NCBI RefSeq assembly: GCF_004358205.1
Contig: NZ_SMYO01000004.1
Location: 1-64,000 of the forward strand
Reading direction: 5' to 3'
DNA length: 64,000 nt
Source: Bacillus salipaludis
GTDB lineage: Bacteria > Bacillota > Bacilli > Bacillales_B > DSM-18226
This document shows positions 17,272 through 24,544 of the stretch, piece by piece. The translations under genes and the position numbers were made by a program. The stretch's first letter is position 1, and each line of letters begins with the position of its first letter. Under the pieces are notes generated by a model that was given only the letters and a program-made list of their open reading frames with translations, was not told the DNA's origin and did not search any database.

Positions 17272-17553
17272 ATGGAAAATAAGCCCTATCAAGGTTCGAA
17301 TGTTATGCCAAATTTACCGATGGCGCCGGCGAATGTGATGCCTTCAAACATTGCGCCAAACGTAATGCCGAATATGGTGCCTTCAAATATGCCTTATGTA
17401 GCTCCGCAAGTGCAGCCGCAGCCATGTGTGGTGCCGTATTATCAAAATTGCTGTTATCCGATGCAAAATCCGTGTTGTTATCCGATGTATAACCCTTGCT
17501 GCTATCCTGCTTACAATCCTTGTTGTTACCCAAGTTACTATCCTTGTTGTTAA
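17272..17553 (+). CDS. Met/Pro- and Cys/Tyr-rich repetitive protein, possible spore coat protein
   Basis: 93 residues in two parts: an N-terminal Asn-Val-Met-Pro rich half (repeats of NVMP/SNM) and a C-terminal half made of tandem NPCCYP repeats. It contains 12 Cys, mostly as CC pairs, and many Tyr. That composition suggests disulfide and dityrosine cross-linking, as in spore coat or crust proteins, or metal binding. RBS GAGGAGAG. A CATACACTA sequence at 17231-17239 matches the sigma-K -10 pattern CATA-N3-TA, but no clear -35 is seen. Confidence 0.7.
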   Translation: MENKPYQGSNVMPNLPMAPANVMPSNIAPNVMPNMVPSNMPYVAPQVQPQPCVVPYYQNCCYPMQNPCCYPMYNPCCYPAYNPCCYPSYYPCC

Positions 17554-17575
17554 AAGATCTTTATAGCAAATAATT

Positions 17576-17620
17576 ATAAAACCCCATTTCCGTGGATTAC
17601 CGGGAACGGGGCTTTTCTAT
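17576..17620 (+). terminator. probable terminator after the Cys-rich gene
   Basis: Imperfect stem CCCCATTTCCG/CGGGAACGGGG followed by CTTTTC. Confidence 0.65.
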
Positions 17621-17765
17621 GTTTGCCTCAGTAATATTTCGGTTATTTCTTTTATCAGTAATTAATTGTGAATTTTGGAAAAATTCATTAAGTAACTGAA
17701 TAGAAAGTGCCATTCTTGTTGATATTGAGAGTAGAGATGCAAATTAAAAAAGGGAGAGTTGTCTT

Positions 17766-17867
17766 ATGCAAAAATTTGATCAGGAATTTTGGGAAGAAAA
17801 ATATGCTCACTTTGGTGCGGTTGCAGCCATTACGGAAATTCTTTATTTTGCGGTACATGAGGAATAG
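17766..17867 (+). CDS. small ORF, 33 aa
   Basis: MQKFDQEFWEEKYAHFGAVA begins the 33-residue product. The ATG is preceded by AAAAAAGGGAGAG at good spacing. It has an acidic amphipathic N-terminus and a hydrophobic C-terminal helix (VAAITEILYFAV). No known family. The real frame differs from the longer overlapping frame at 17707-17997, which lacks coding character. Confidence 0.5.
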   Translation: MQKFDQEFWEEKYAHFGAVAAITEILYFAVHEE

Positions 17868-17881
17868 AGGAATCCAAAATT

Positions 17882-17914
17882 CGACAAGTGCCTGTCACCG
17901 CCCGAATTTTGTCG
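17882..17914 (+). repeat. dispersed dyad, copy 7 (internal deletion)
   Basis: Right arm intact; 10 bp are missing from the left arm (CGACAA joins directly to GTGCCTGT). It lies between convergent genes and abuts the aldo/keto reductase terminator. Confidence 0.85.
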
Positions 17915-17916
17915 AA

Positions 17917-17955
17917 AAAAAGCCCGTTTCAGCAATTAAGCTGGAACGGGCTTTT
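17917..17955 (-). terminator. intrinsic terminator of the aldo/keto reductase gene
   Basis: Stem AAGCCCGTTTCAG/CTGGAACGGGCTT, followed on the minus strand by TTTTTTCG. Confidence 0.9.
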
Positions 17956-17967
17956 TGTGTGGAAATC

Positions 17968-18792
17968 TTATCGCACATGCATATCGTTGGGATGTGAACC
18001 CCTGCGGCGATCTCGATTAAGCTGATGAATTTGCTGCATTTCATCTGCATTTAGCTCGAAATCAAATACATTAAAGTTCTCCTCGATTCTCGCTGGAGTA
18101 ACAGATTTCGGAATGACAATCGTGTTGTTTTGTAAATGCCAGCGCAATACGACTTGTGCAGGTGATTTACTATGTGCTTCGGCAATTTTTAGAATTACTT
18201 CATCCTTCAGCACTTCTCCACCCTGTTCAAGCGGGCTCCACGCTTCCACAAAAATATCATGTTTTGCACAGAAATCTTTTAATTCTTTTTGAGAAAGGTA
18301 TGGATGGCACTCTACTTGGTTTAAAACAGGTTTTACTTCACATTCGTTTAAGAGGCGCTCGAGGTGTTCGATTTCAAAATTACAAACACCGATCGCTTTC
18401 ACACGGTCATCATGATAGAGCTTTTCTAAAGCTTTGTATGTATCAACGTATTGATCGAATTTAGGGGTCGGCCAGTGAATTAAGTATAAATCCACATACT
18501 CAAGACCTAATCTTGCCAGGCTTTCGTCAAAGGCTTTTAGTGCATTATCATAGCCTTGGTCGCTATTCCACACTTTTGTTGTAATAAAGAGGTTTTCACG
18601 GGGAACTGTGGATTCCTGAATTGCTTTACCCACACCTTCCTCATTTTTGTAAATCATCGCTGTATCGATAGATGTATATCCGACTTCAAGTGCTTTCGCT
18701 ACGGCAGTGGTCGCTTGATTATTTTCGACCTGCCAAACACCAAAACCAAGCTGCGGCATTTTAACACCATTATTTAAAGTAACAAAATTCAT
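17968..18792 (-). CDS. aldo/keto reductase
   Basis: 274 residues from the ATG at 18792, which has AAAGGAGA at good spacing; the longer form from 18813 includes that site. The AKR tetrad is visible: Asp and Tyr in SIDTAMIYKNE, Lys in TTKVW and His in LIHWP. NADPH site residues are near VIPKSVTPARIEEN. It is closely related to Bacillus YvgN/YtbE-type enzymes that reduce methylglyoxal and other aldehydes. Monocistronic. Confidence 0.92.
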   Translation of the reverse strand: MNFVTLNNGVKMPQLGFGVWQVENNQATTAVAKALEVGYTSIDTAMIYKNEEGVGKAIQESTVPRENLFITTKVWNSDQGYDNALKAFDESLARLGLEYVDLYLIHWPTPKFDQYVDTYKALEKLYHDDRVKAIGVCNFEIEHLERLLNECEVKPVLNQVECHPYLSQKELKDFCAKHDIFVEAWSPLEQGGEVLKDEVILKIAEAHSKSPAQVVLRWHLQNNTIVIPKSVTPARIEENFNVFDFELNADEMQQIHQLNRDRRRGSHPNDMHVR

Positions 18793-18942
18793 TTGAACTT
18801 TCTCCTTTACCATTTATTTGTTTCTCAACAACAAAAGTAGTCTTCCCACTGCGATTGGAAAAACACCCCAAATCACATGTTTATTATACTGCAGCGGAAG
18901 TGGGAAAGTATAGAATTTAGGATTGCGAAATATAATTAGGTT

Positions 18943-18985
18943 CGACAAAATCCTGGTGGTGCCTGTCACCACCAGGATTTTGTCG
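18943..18985 (+). repeat. dispersed 43-bp dyad, copy 8 (covarying arms)
   Basis: Arms read AAAATCCTGGTGG and CCACCAGGATTTT. They differ from the consensus on both sides while keeping full pairing. Located between divergent genes. Confidence 0.9.
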
Positions 18986-19080
18986 GAATTTATTGATGGA
19001 TGGAACCCCTAGTCTCGGTGGAATACTTAGGATAATATTCTTCCTTTTGGATATACTTCTGCGAAAAGGGGGGTCGAATT

Positions 19081-19566
19081 ATGTCGAAGGAAAAGAGAAT
19101 AATTATTTCCTCTTTGATCGTATCTTTTTTGTTGCTTTTGTTTTTAACGCCTAAAAGAAAGATCCGTCAGGCTGCCCTCATCCTTTTATTTCAGCAAACT
19201 TATGCCTGGATTACGGGTTTATTTGTGGTTGAAAAGGGATGGATTGCTTATCCGAAACGGATATTTTTCAAGAAATCCTATAAAGGAAGCTTTACTTTTG
19301 AACATTTTGTCTTCCCCATTGTTTCTGTTCTTTTTAACCTTTATTACCCTGTTCAAAAGAATTCAGTCTTTAAAGTACTTTATTATCTATTTTACTGTTC
19401 CGTTATATGTACGTTAGAAGTTATTGGCGTTAAATATACTCGAGTTGTTACCTATAAAAAATGGCATTGGTATTTTAGTTTTATCAGTATGTGGTTTTCG
19501 TTTTATGTTTCTAGAGTTTTCTATAGGTGGTTTTTTAAATATGGACTTGTCAAAGATGAAAAATAG
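19081..19566 (+). CDS. CBO0543-like integral membrane protein
   Basis: 161 residues with about four to five membrane segments. The pattern QQTYAWITGLFVVEKGWIAYP followed by FTFEHFVFPIVSVLFNLYYP resembles the CBO0543 family of clostridial and bacillar membrane proteins with no known function. RBS AAAAGGGGGG. The lone degenerate dyad copy starts at its stop codon. Confidence 0.65.
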   Translation: MSKEKRIIISSLIVSFLLLLFLTPKRKIRQAALILLFQQTYAWITGLFVVEKGWIAYPKRIFFKKSYKGSFTFEHFVFPIVSVLFNLYYPVQKNSVFKVLYYLFYCSVICTLEVIGVKYTRVVTYKKWHWYFSFISMWFSFYVSRVFYRWFFKYGLVKDEK

Positions 19567-19607
19567 TTCTACAAAAATTTGTTGGTCACCACCTAATTTT
19601 TTATCGA
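19567..19607 (+). repeat. dispersed dyad, copy 9 (degenerate, loop lost)
   Basis: CTACAAAAATTTGTTGG and TCACCACCTAATTTTTTATCGAA retain the outer arms; the GTGCCTG part of the centre is missing. Confidence 0.65.
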
Positions 19608-19611
19608 ATCT

Positions 19612-19657
19612 AAAAAGCACCTCATTCCCAATAAAATTCAGGTTTGAGGTGCTTTTT
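19612..19657 (-). terminator. terminator of doxX copy 1
   Basis: Stem AAAAGCACCTCA/TGAGGTGCTTTT, followed on the minus strand by TTTTTAG. The same hairpin follows doxX copy 2 (22726-22770). Confidence 0.88.
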
Positions 19658-19660
19658 GCG

Positions 19661-20170
19661 TTATGCAGTGTGGTTCACTGCTTTATTTCCTTTTGCAGTT
19701 GTTCTACGGATGAACGGTATCACCCAGCGGTCTAAACCGTATCGGCCTGCGTTGTAGCCGGCTGCAATGATGATTGCTCCCATGATAATATCAGTTGGGC
19801 TGTGAGAAACGGTTCCTGCCATTATGAATGAGAGGTTCATAACTACTCCAAAGAACGCAGCAGCAGCGGTTAAGCATCCAAGAATTAATCCTAAGCCGAC
19901 AAGGAATTCACCTAAAGGAATAATGGTATTGAAAAGATCCACATTTGGTAATGCAAAATGTTGTAAGAAACTTACATACCCCGCATAGACGGCGCTGCCA
20001 TCCGGACCTTTGACCGGGTTGGCGATTGCGCCTTTTAGGAATCCAGCTGCGTCAAACCCGCCTGTTAGCTTGTGAAATCCAGCTGTTAACCAAGAATATC
20101 CAAGATATAACCGAACGACGGTAAGAAGGGCTGCAGCGACTTTGTTCTCTCTTAAAAATTTGTTAAACAT
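19661..20170 (-). CDS. DoxX family membrane protein (copy 1)
   Basis: 169 residues with four membrane segments typical of DoxX/DoxD (VVRLYLGYSWLTAGFHKL, PLGEFLVGLGLILGCLTA and the two C-terminal helices). DoxX relatives include subunits of terminal oxidases and proteins linked to thiol/quinone stress resistance (for example CatD and MhqP in B. subtilis). The exact role is unknown. It is about 80% identical to the gene at 22774. Upstream and downstream flanks are nearly identical between the two. No ribosome-binding site is obvious beyond AAAGGGGTC. Confidence 0.88.
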   Translation of the reverse strand: MFNKFLRENKVAAALLTVVRLYLGYSWLTAGFHKLTGGFDAAGFLKGAIANPVKGPDGSAVYAGYVSFLQHFALPNVDLFNTIIPLGEFLVGLGLILGCLTAAAAFFGVVMNLSFIMAGTVSHSPTDIIMGAIIIAAGYNAGRYGLDRWVIPFIRRTTAKGNKAVNHTA

Positions 20171-20220
20171 ATAAAAGACCCCTTTAGAAAAAGTATTATT
20201 AATAACTTGATTACACTTAT

Positions 20221-20304
20221 ATTATAATCCGTTTATCTTGAAATGAGAGTTATTTGTTCACTGTTTCACAAATTTGTAATAAAGGTTTGAACAAATTATT
20301 ACAA
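20221..20304 (-). promoter_or_regulatory. doxX1 control region: -10 and 9-bp inverted repeat
   Basis: TATAAT on the minus strand (20226-20221) lacks a good -35. Farther upstream lies TTGTAATAA-N13-TTATTACAA (20274-20304), with perfect 9-bp arms. The weak -35 and upstream dyad suggest an activator. The same arrangement occurs before doxX copy 2. Confidence 0.55.
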
Positions 20305-20316
20305 GGGTGTTTGATT

Positions 20317-20359
20317 CGACAAAAAACGGGTGGTGCCTGTAACCACTCGTTTTTTGTCG
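20317..20359 (+). repeat. dispersed 43-bp dyad, copy 10 (covarying arms)
   Basis: Arms AAAAAACGGGTGG and CCACTCGTTTTTT differ from the consensus on both sides and remain paired with one G-T. Loop CCTGT. Located between divergent doxX1 and the TOTE gene. Confidence 0.9.
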
Positions 20360-20444
20360 AATACCTCAGCACCTTCTTCTGATATTCTCTTAAACTTATT
20401 GGCTATAATAGTACTATGAAAATCTTAATTACTGAGGGATTGCT

Positions 20445-22715
20445 ATGTTAGAACAATTAGAACAGTTGCGAAAGGAAAACTATTATTTAAAGCAATTGTT
20501 GGTTAAGATGATGCACAATCATAGTGGGATTCATCCTGGTATAATTGTGACGAAGAAGTCTTCCTTAGAAGATAAAATAGCTATTTTTAAAGGTCTATTT
20601 AGAGGTAGGACAGATTTTTATGCACAGCGTTGGGAATCTAAAAAAGGCGGTAAGGGCTATGCTCCCGCGTGCGCACTAGAATGGCAGAAACCGATTTGTC
20701 AAAAACCAGACCTGCCATGTAATCAATGTCAGCATCGAAAACTCCTGCCGCTAACAGACCAGGTCTTTATTGATCACATGAATGGCAAGCAAACCATTGG
20801 AATTTATCCCTTATTACAAGACAACACCAGTACGTTTCTAGCGGTTGATTTTGATAAAAAGCAATGGCAGCAGGATGTTATAGCATTCTCAGAAACCTGT
20901 AAGAACCTAAAAATTCCATACCATATTGAAAGGTCGAGGTCGGGAAACGGTGCCCATGTATGGATTTTCTTTTCTACAGAGGTTTATGCCGTTACCGCTA
21001 GAAAATTAGGCAGGTTTCTTTTGAAAAAAACAAAAGAGCAAAATACTGGATTTACCCTTGAATCATTTGATCGGTTATTCCCCAGCCAAGATTCTTTGGA
21101 AGAAGGCGGATTCGGTAATCTTATTGCTTTGCCGCTTCAGAAAGGGCCGGGGCAGAACGGAAACAGTCTATTTATTGATGAACATTTCATACCCTATCCG
21201 GATCAATGGCTGTATTTATCCACCGTACGTAAGATAACGGAGGAGGAAATTCGGACTGCTATTCGTGAAGAGATGGATGAAACAGTGACACCACCGGAGG
21301 AAATTCAAATTGAACTCAAAAAGGGAATTCATTTAAAGCAGAGCGGAATTCCTTCCTCATTGTTAACGCAAATTAGCGCTATCGCTTCCTTTACTAACCC
21401 AGAGTATTACAAAGCACAGGCAAAAAGATTTTCAACTCAGGGGATTCCAAGAACGATTCAGTGCGCTTACCATGAACAAGACGATTTAGTGCTGCCGAGG
21501 GGCTGTTTTGAAGAATTACTCCATTTATTAAAAAAACAATCAATTAAGGTGAATATTTTTGAAGAAACCTATGAGGGTGAAAATATTACTGTAGACTTTC
21601 ATGGAAAATTAACTTCACAGCAAGCCGAAGTTGTGGACACTTTGGTTAAAGATAATTGCGGTACTCTTTCGGCCACAACCGGTTTTGGTAAAACCGTTGT
21701 AGCCACAGCCGTCATTGCGAATAGAAAAGCGAGCACACTCATTATTGTCCATCGCACGCAATTAATGAAGCAATGGGTGGAAAGACTCGCAACCTTTTTA
21801 AATGTTTCTCCAAAAGAAATTGGCCAAATTGGCGGCGGGAAAAATCATGTTACGGGAAAAGTTGATATTGCAACAATTCAAAGTTTGAATTACGGAGGAC
21901 AGTTGAAATCGTTCATTACCCAATATGGGCAAATTATTGTGGATGAATGCCATATTATTTCAGCGGTCACATTTGAAAATGTTTTAAAACAAATCCGGCC
22001 CAAATACGTATTAGGATTAACCGCTACGCCCAAACGAAAGGATGGAATGCATCCGATTATTACGATGCAGTGCGGCCCCATCCGTTGTAAAATCGATGCG
22101 AAATCTCAGGCAAAAGTTCGGCCGTTCGGTCATCGATTGATTCCAAGGAAGACTCAGTTTACTACGAAAAAAACAGAATTTCACGAAATCTATGAGGAGT
22201 TGGCTTCAGATGACGCGAGGAATCTTTTAATTTTTGATGATGTGCTGAAGGCTTTAGAGGAAAGACGTTGCCCCATTATTTTAACAGAGCGGCTTGAACA
22301 CTTGGAATCTTTGAAAAAACAATTTAATCGGTTTGCAAAGAATATTATTGTGCTAGCCGGAAATATGAAGAAAAAGGATCAAAAAAGGGAGCTTGAGCGA
22401 TTAGCGAAAATCCCGGACAACGAGGAAAGACTGATTATCGCGACTGGAAAATATATTGGAGAAGGCTTTGACGATTCCAGGCTCGATACCCTATTTTTAA
22501 CGATGCCCATTTCCTGGAAAGGCACCCTACAGCAATACGTCGGCCGCCTTCACCGCGAGCACGAGGGCAAGCAGGAAGTTCGAGTCTATGATTACGTAGA
22601 CGAAAAAGTCCCAATATTAAAATCCATGTACGAAAAAAGGATGATTGGATACAACTCTATGGGGTATGTGTTAGGAGATGAAAAGAATGTATCGGAGCAG
22701 ATGAAATTGTTTTAA
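20445..22715 (+). CDS. TOTE conflict-system primase-helicase (AEP primase + SF2 helicase)
   Basis: 756 residues. A short N-terminal coiled coil (1-22) is followed by a Cys cluster C76-x8-C85-x6-C92-x2-C95, probably zinc-binding. Next comes an archaeo-eukaryotic primase domain with DFD metal ligands (Asp135, Asp137) and SGNGAHVW (166-173). The C-terminal SF2 helicase has Walker A GFGKT (413-417), DECH (500-503), TATP (526-529) and QYVGRLHRE motif VI (697-705). Fused primase-helicases of this kind are the core of TOTE conflict systems, predicted by comparative genomics to act against invading nucleic acid. Partner genes of TOTE operons are not evident here. RBS GAGGGA. Confidence 0.88.
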   Translation: MLEQLEQLRKENYYLKQLLVKMMHNHSGIHPGIIVTKKSSLEDKIAIFKGLFRGRTDFYAQRWESKKGGKGYAPACALEWQKPICQKPDLPCNQCQHRKLLPLTDQVFIDHMNGKQTIGIYPLLQDNTSTFLAVDFDKKQWQQDVIAFSETCKNLKIPYHIERSRSGNGAHVWIFFSTEVYAVTARKLGRFLLKKTKEQNTGFTLESFDRLFPSQDSLEEGGFGNLIALPLQKGPGQNGNSLFIDEHFIPYPDQWLYLSTVRKITEEEIRTAIREEMDETVTPPEEIQIELKKGIHLKQSGIPSSLLTQISAIASFTNPEYYKAQAKRFSTQGIPRTIQCAYHEQDDLVLPRGCFEELLHLLKKQSIKVNIFEETYEGENITVDFHGKLTSQQAEVVDTLVKDNCGTLSATTGFGKTVVATAVIANRKASTLIIVHRTQLMKQWVERLATFLNVSPKEIGQIGGGKNHVTGKVDIATIQSLNYGGQLKSFITQYGQIIVDECHIISAVTFENVLKQIRPKYVLGLTATPKRKDGMHPIITMQCGPIRCKIDAKSQAKVRPFGHRLIPRKTQFTTKKTEFHEIYEELASDDARNLLIFDDVLKALEERRCPIILTERLEHLESLKKQFNRFAKNIIVLAGNMKKKDQKRELERLAKIPDNEERLIIATGKYIGEGFDDSRLDTLFLTMPISWKGTLQQYVGRLHREHEGKQEVRVYDYVDEKVPILKSMYEKRMIGYNSMGYVLGDEKNVSEQMKLF

Positions 22716-22719
22716 TTCA

Positions 22720-22731
22720 TTCGACAAAAAG
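22720..22731 (+). repeat. remnant of the dyad (left arm tip)
   Basis: TTCGACAAAAAG directly joined to the doxX2 terminator, at the position where copy 9 lies beside the doxX1 terminator. Probably a vestigial copy. Confidence 0.45.
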
Positions 22732-22770
22732 CACCTCATTCCTGGGAAAGTTCAGGTTTGAGGTGCTTTT
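22726..22770 (-). terminator. terminator of doxX copy 2
   Basis: Stem AAAAGCACCTCA/TGAGGTGCTTTT, same arms as the doxX1 terminator. Confidence 0.88.
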
Positions 22771-22773
22771 GCG

Positions 22774-23283
22774 TTATGCAGTGTGGTTCACTGCTTTATT
22801 TCCTTTCACAGTTGTTCTACGAATAAACGGTACCACCCAACGGTCCAGCCCGAAGCGGCCTGCGTTGTAACCCGCAGCGATAATCATGACACCTAGTAAA
22901 ATATCTAATGGGTTGCTAGAAACGGTTCCGGCCATTACATAAGCGAAATTCATGACAAGTGCAAAGAATACAGCGGCAGTTGTTAAGCAACCAAGAATCA
23001 AGCCTAAACCAACAAGGAACTCACCTAATGGAATCATCGTATTGAAAAGATCTGCATTTGGAAGGGCAAAGTGTTTTAAGAACCCAACGTAAGTGGCATA
23101 GACAATGCTTCCATCTGGACCTTTGACCGGGTTTGCGATTGCGCCTTTCAAAAATCCTGTAGCATCAAATCCACCTGTGAGTTTGTGAAGACCGGCCATC
23201 ATCCATTCATACCCAAGATATAAGCGAATGACTGTAAGAAGAGCAGCAGCGACTTTGTTCTCTCTTAAAAATTTGCTAAACAT
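22774..23283 (-). CDS. DoxX family membrane protein (copy 2)
   Basis: 169 residues, the same length as copy 1, and collinear with it without gaps. The ends (MF-KFLRENKVAAALLTV and RRTT-KGNKAVNHTA) are conserved; differences concentrate in the membrane segments. The region upstream matches copy 1 at about 97% over some 140 bp, while the coding part is clearly more diverged. Both copies are likely controlled by the same factor. Confidence 0.88.
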   Translation of the reverse strand: MFSKFLRENKVAAALLTVIRLYLGYEWMMAGLHKLTGGFDATGFLKGAIANPVKGPDGSIVYATYVGFLKHFALPNADLFNTMIPLGEFLVGLGLILGCLTTAAVFFALVMNFAYVMAGTVSSNPLDILLGVMIIAAGYNAGRFGLDRWVVPFIRRTTVKGNKAVNHTA

Positions 23284-23333
23284 ATAAAAGACCCCTTTTA
23301 GAAAAAGTATTATTAATAACTTGATTACACTTA

Positions 23334-23417
23334 TATTATAATCCGTTTATCTTGAAATGAGAGTTCTTTGTTTACTGTTTCACAAATCTGTAATAAAGGT
23401 TTGAACAAATTATTACA
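23334..23417 (-). promoter_or_regulatory. doxX2 control region, near-identical to doxX1
   Basis: TATAAT on the minus strand and TGTAATAA-N13-TTATTACA (23389-23417), the counterpart of 20274-20304 with one arm base changed. Confidence 0.55.
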
Positions 23418-23430
23418 AGGGTGTGGGAAT

Positions 23431-23473
23431 CGACAAAAATCGGGTGGTGCCTGTCACCACCCGACTTTTGTCG
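23431..23473 (+). repeat. dispersed 43-bp dyad, copy 11
   Basis: Arms AAAAATCGGG and CCCGACTTTT with one mismatch; loop CCTGT. Between co-directional minus-strand genes. Confidence 0.9.
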
Positions 23474-23504
23474 AATACCAACTACTTTTTCACAGGGCTT
23501 AAGA

Positions 23505-24281
23505 TTACACTTTTTTGATATCAAAATGCTGGTTTATAGCTTGGCATGTATTGCGGAGGGCTGCAGCGAGCTTCTGCTCGTTACCATAAAAACGGGTTGA
23601 TGGGAGCGGAATCGAGACAGCGCTTAAATTCCCAATTGAATCCAAAATAGCTGCGCCGACTGCACAAATTCCCGGAATGTGCTCTTCCCTAACAAAAGAA
23701 ACTCCCTCTTTACGAACCACTTCCAATTCCTTTAACAATTCATCCCTGCTTGTAATCGTATGATCTGTGTATGGTTGCAGCTGCATTGGCAACACTTTTT
23801 CAACGTCAGCAATAGACATTGATGCCAGAATGGCCTTTCCGTTTGCGGTGCAATGTAATGGAAAAGATGCCCCGGGTTGTGAAGTTGCTTGTAATGGATG
23901 CGGAGCAATAATCTGATCCACAAAAAGCACCTTTCCGTTATCTAATACGGAGAGATCGACTGTTTCATTGACTTGATGGGAAAGTTGTATTAAAAATGGC
24001 CTAATTTCTTCTCTTATATCACTATGGACTGCATTCGCAAGCATCGCAATCTCGGGTCCAAGACGGAAACCGCCGTTAGCAGAGGCTGCTGCAACATAAC
24101 TTTCCTCCTCCAGGGCAGTCACAATTCTTTGAACCGTTGACCTAGCCAGCCCCACCTCTTTGGCAATTTGCGATAGACTTAATCCTTTTGGATGTTCCCG
24201 AAGCGCCCTCAAGATTTTTGCCGCACGAGAAATGACTTGAACACTAGATGTTTTGGTTTGTTCCTGTTTATCGATGTTCAA
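23505..24281 (-). CDS. IclR family transcriptional regulator
   Basis: 258 residues. The N-terminal winged helix-turn-helix (about 15-75, ILRALREHPKGLSLSQIAKE then VGLARSTVQRIVTALEEESY) precedes an IclR effector-binding domain (about 85-255, PLHCTANGKAILASM, GICAVGAAILDSIGN). TTG start with AAGGAG nine bases upstream. It is divergent from a Gfo/Idh/MocA dehydrogenase, which it probably controls. The effector is likely that enzyme's substrate. Confidence 0.9.
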   Translation of the reverse strand: MNIDKQEQTKTSSVQVISRAAKILRALREHPKGLSLSQIAKEVGLARSTVQRIVTALEEESYVAAASANGGFRLGPEIAMLANAVHSDIREEIRPFLIQLSHQVNETVDLSVLDNGKVLFVDQIIAPHPLQATSQPGASFPLHCTANGKAILASMSIADVEKVLPMQLQPYTDHTITSRDELLKELEVVRKEGVSFVREEHIPGICAVGAAILDSIGNLSAVSIPLPSTRFYGNEQKLAAALRNTCQAINQHFDIKKV

Positions 24282-24469
24282 AAGTATGAACTCCTTCCTG
24301 TATCCATCGTTCTATTATAACGAAAATTTATTATATAACAGTGAAAAAATGGGGCCATTAATTTGCGCCTTATAATAATAAAAGCTGGACAGTAAGAGTA
24401 ATAAATTGTTATGGACATGTGGATTAATGATATTTTATACTAAGGTTAACCACTTTATGATACAAGTGT

Positions 24470-24482
24470 ACCACAATGTGGT
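24470..24482. promoter_or_regulatory. candidate IclR operator
   Basis: ACCACAATGTGGT is a perfect 5-bp-arm dyad. A further TTAACCAC at 24446-24453 is repeated inverted as GTGGTTAA at 24478-24485. It lies in the divergent region between the IclR gene and the dehydrogenase. Confidence 0.5.
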
Positions 24483-24544
24483 TAAATATAAAAACCTCAT
24501 TAAAAATGATAATAAAATTAATCCCAAAAAGGACGGTGATTGAT

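Noticed and set aside
17707..17997. 96-codon frame on the plus strand
   Set aside because: It runs through a dyad and an intrinsic terminator, and a shorter frame at 17766 has the ribosome-binding site.
24476..24544. N-terminal extension of the Gfo/Idh/MocA protein
   Set aside because: It lies in the operator region and lacks a ribosome-binding site; the ATG at 24545 directly precedes the Rossmann fold and has one.
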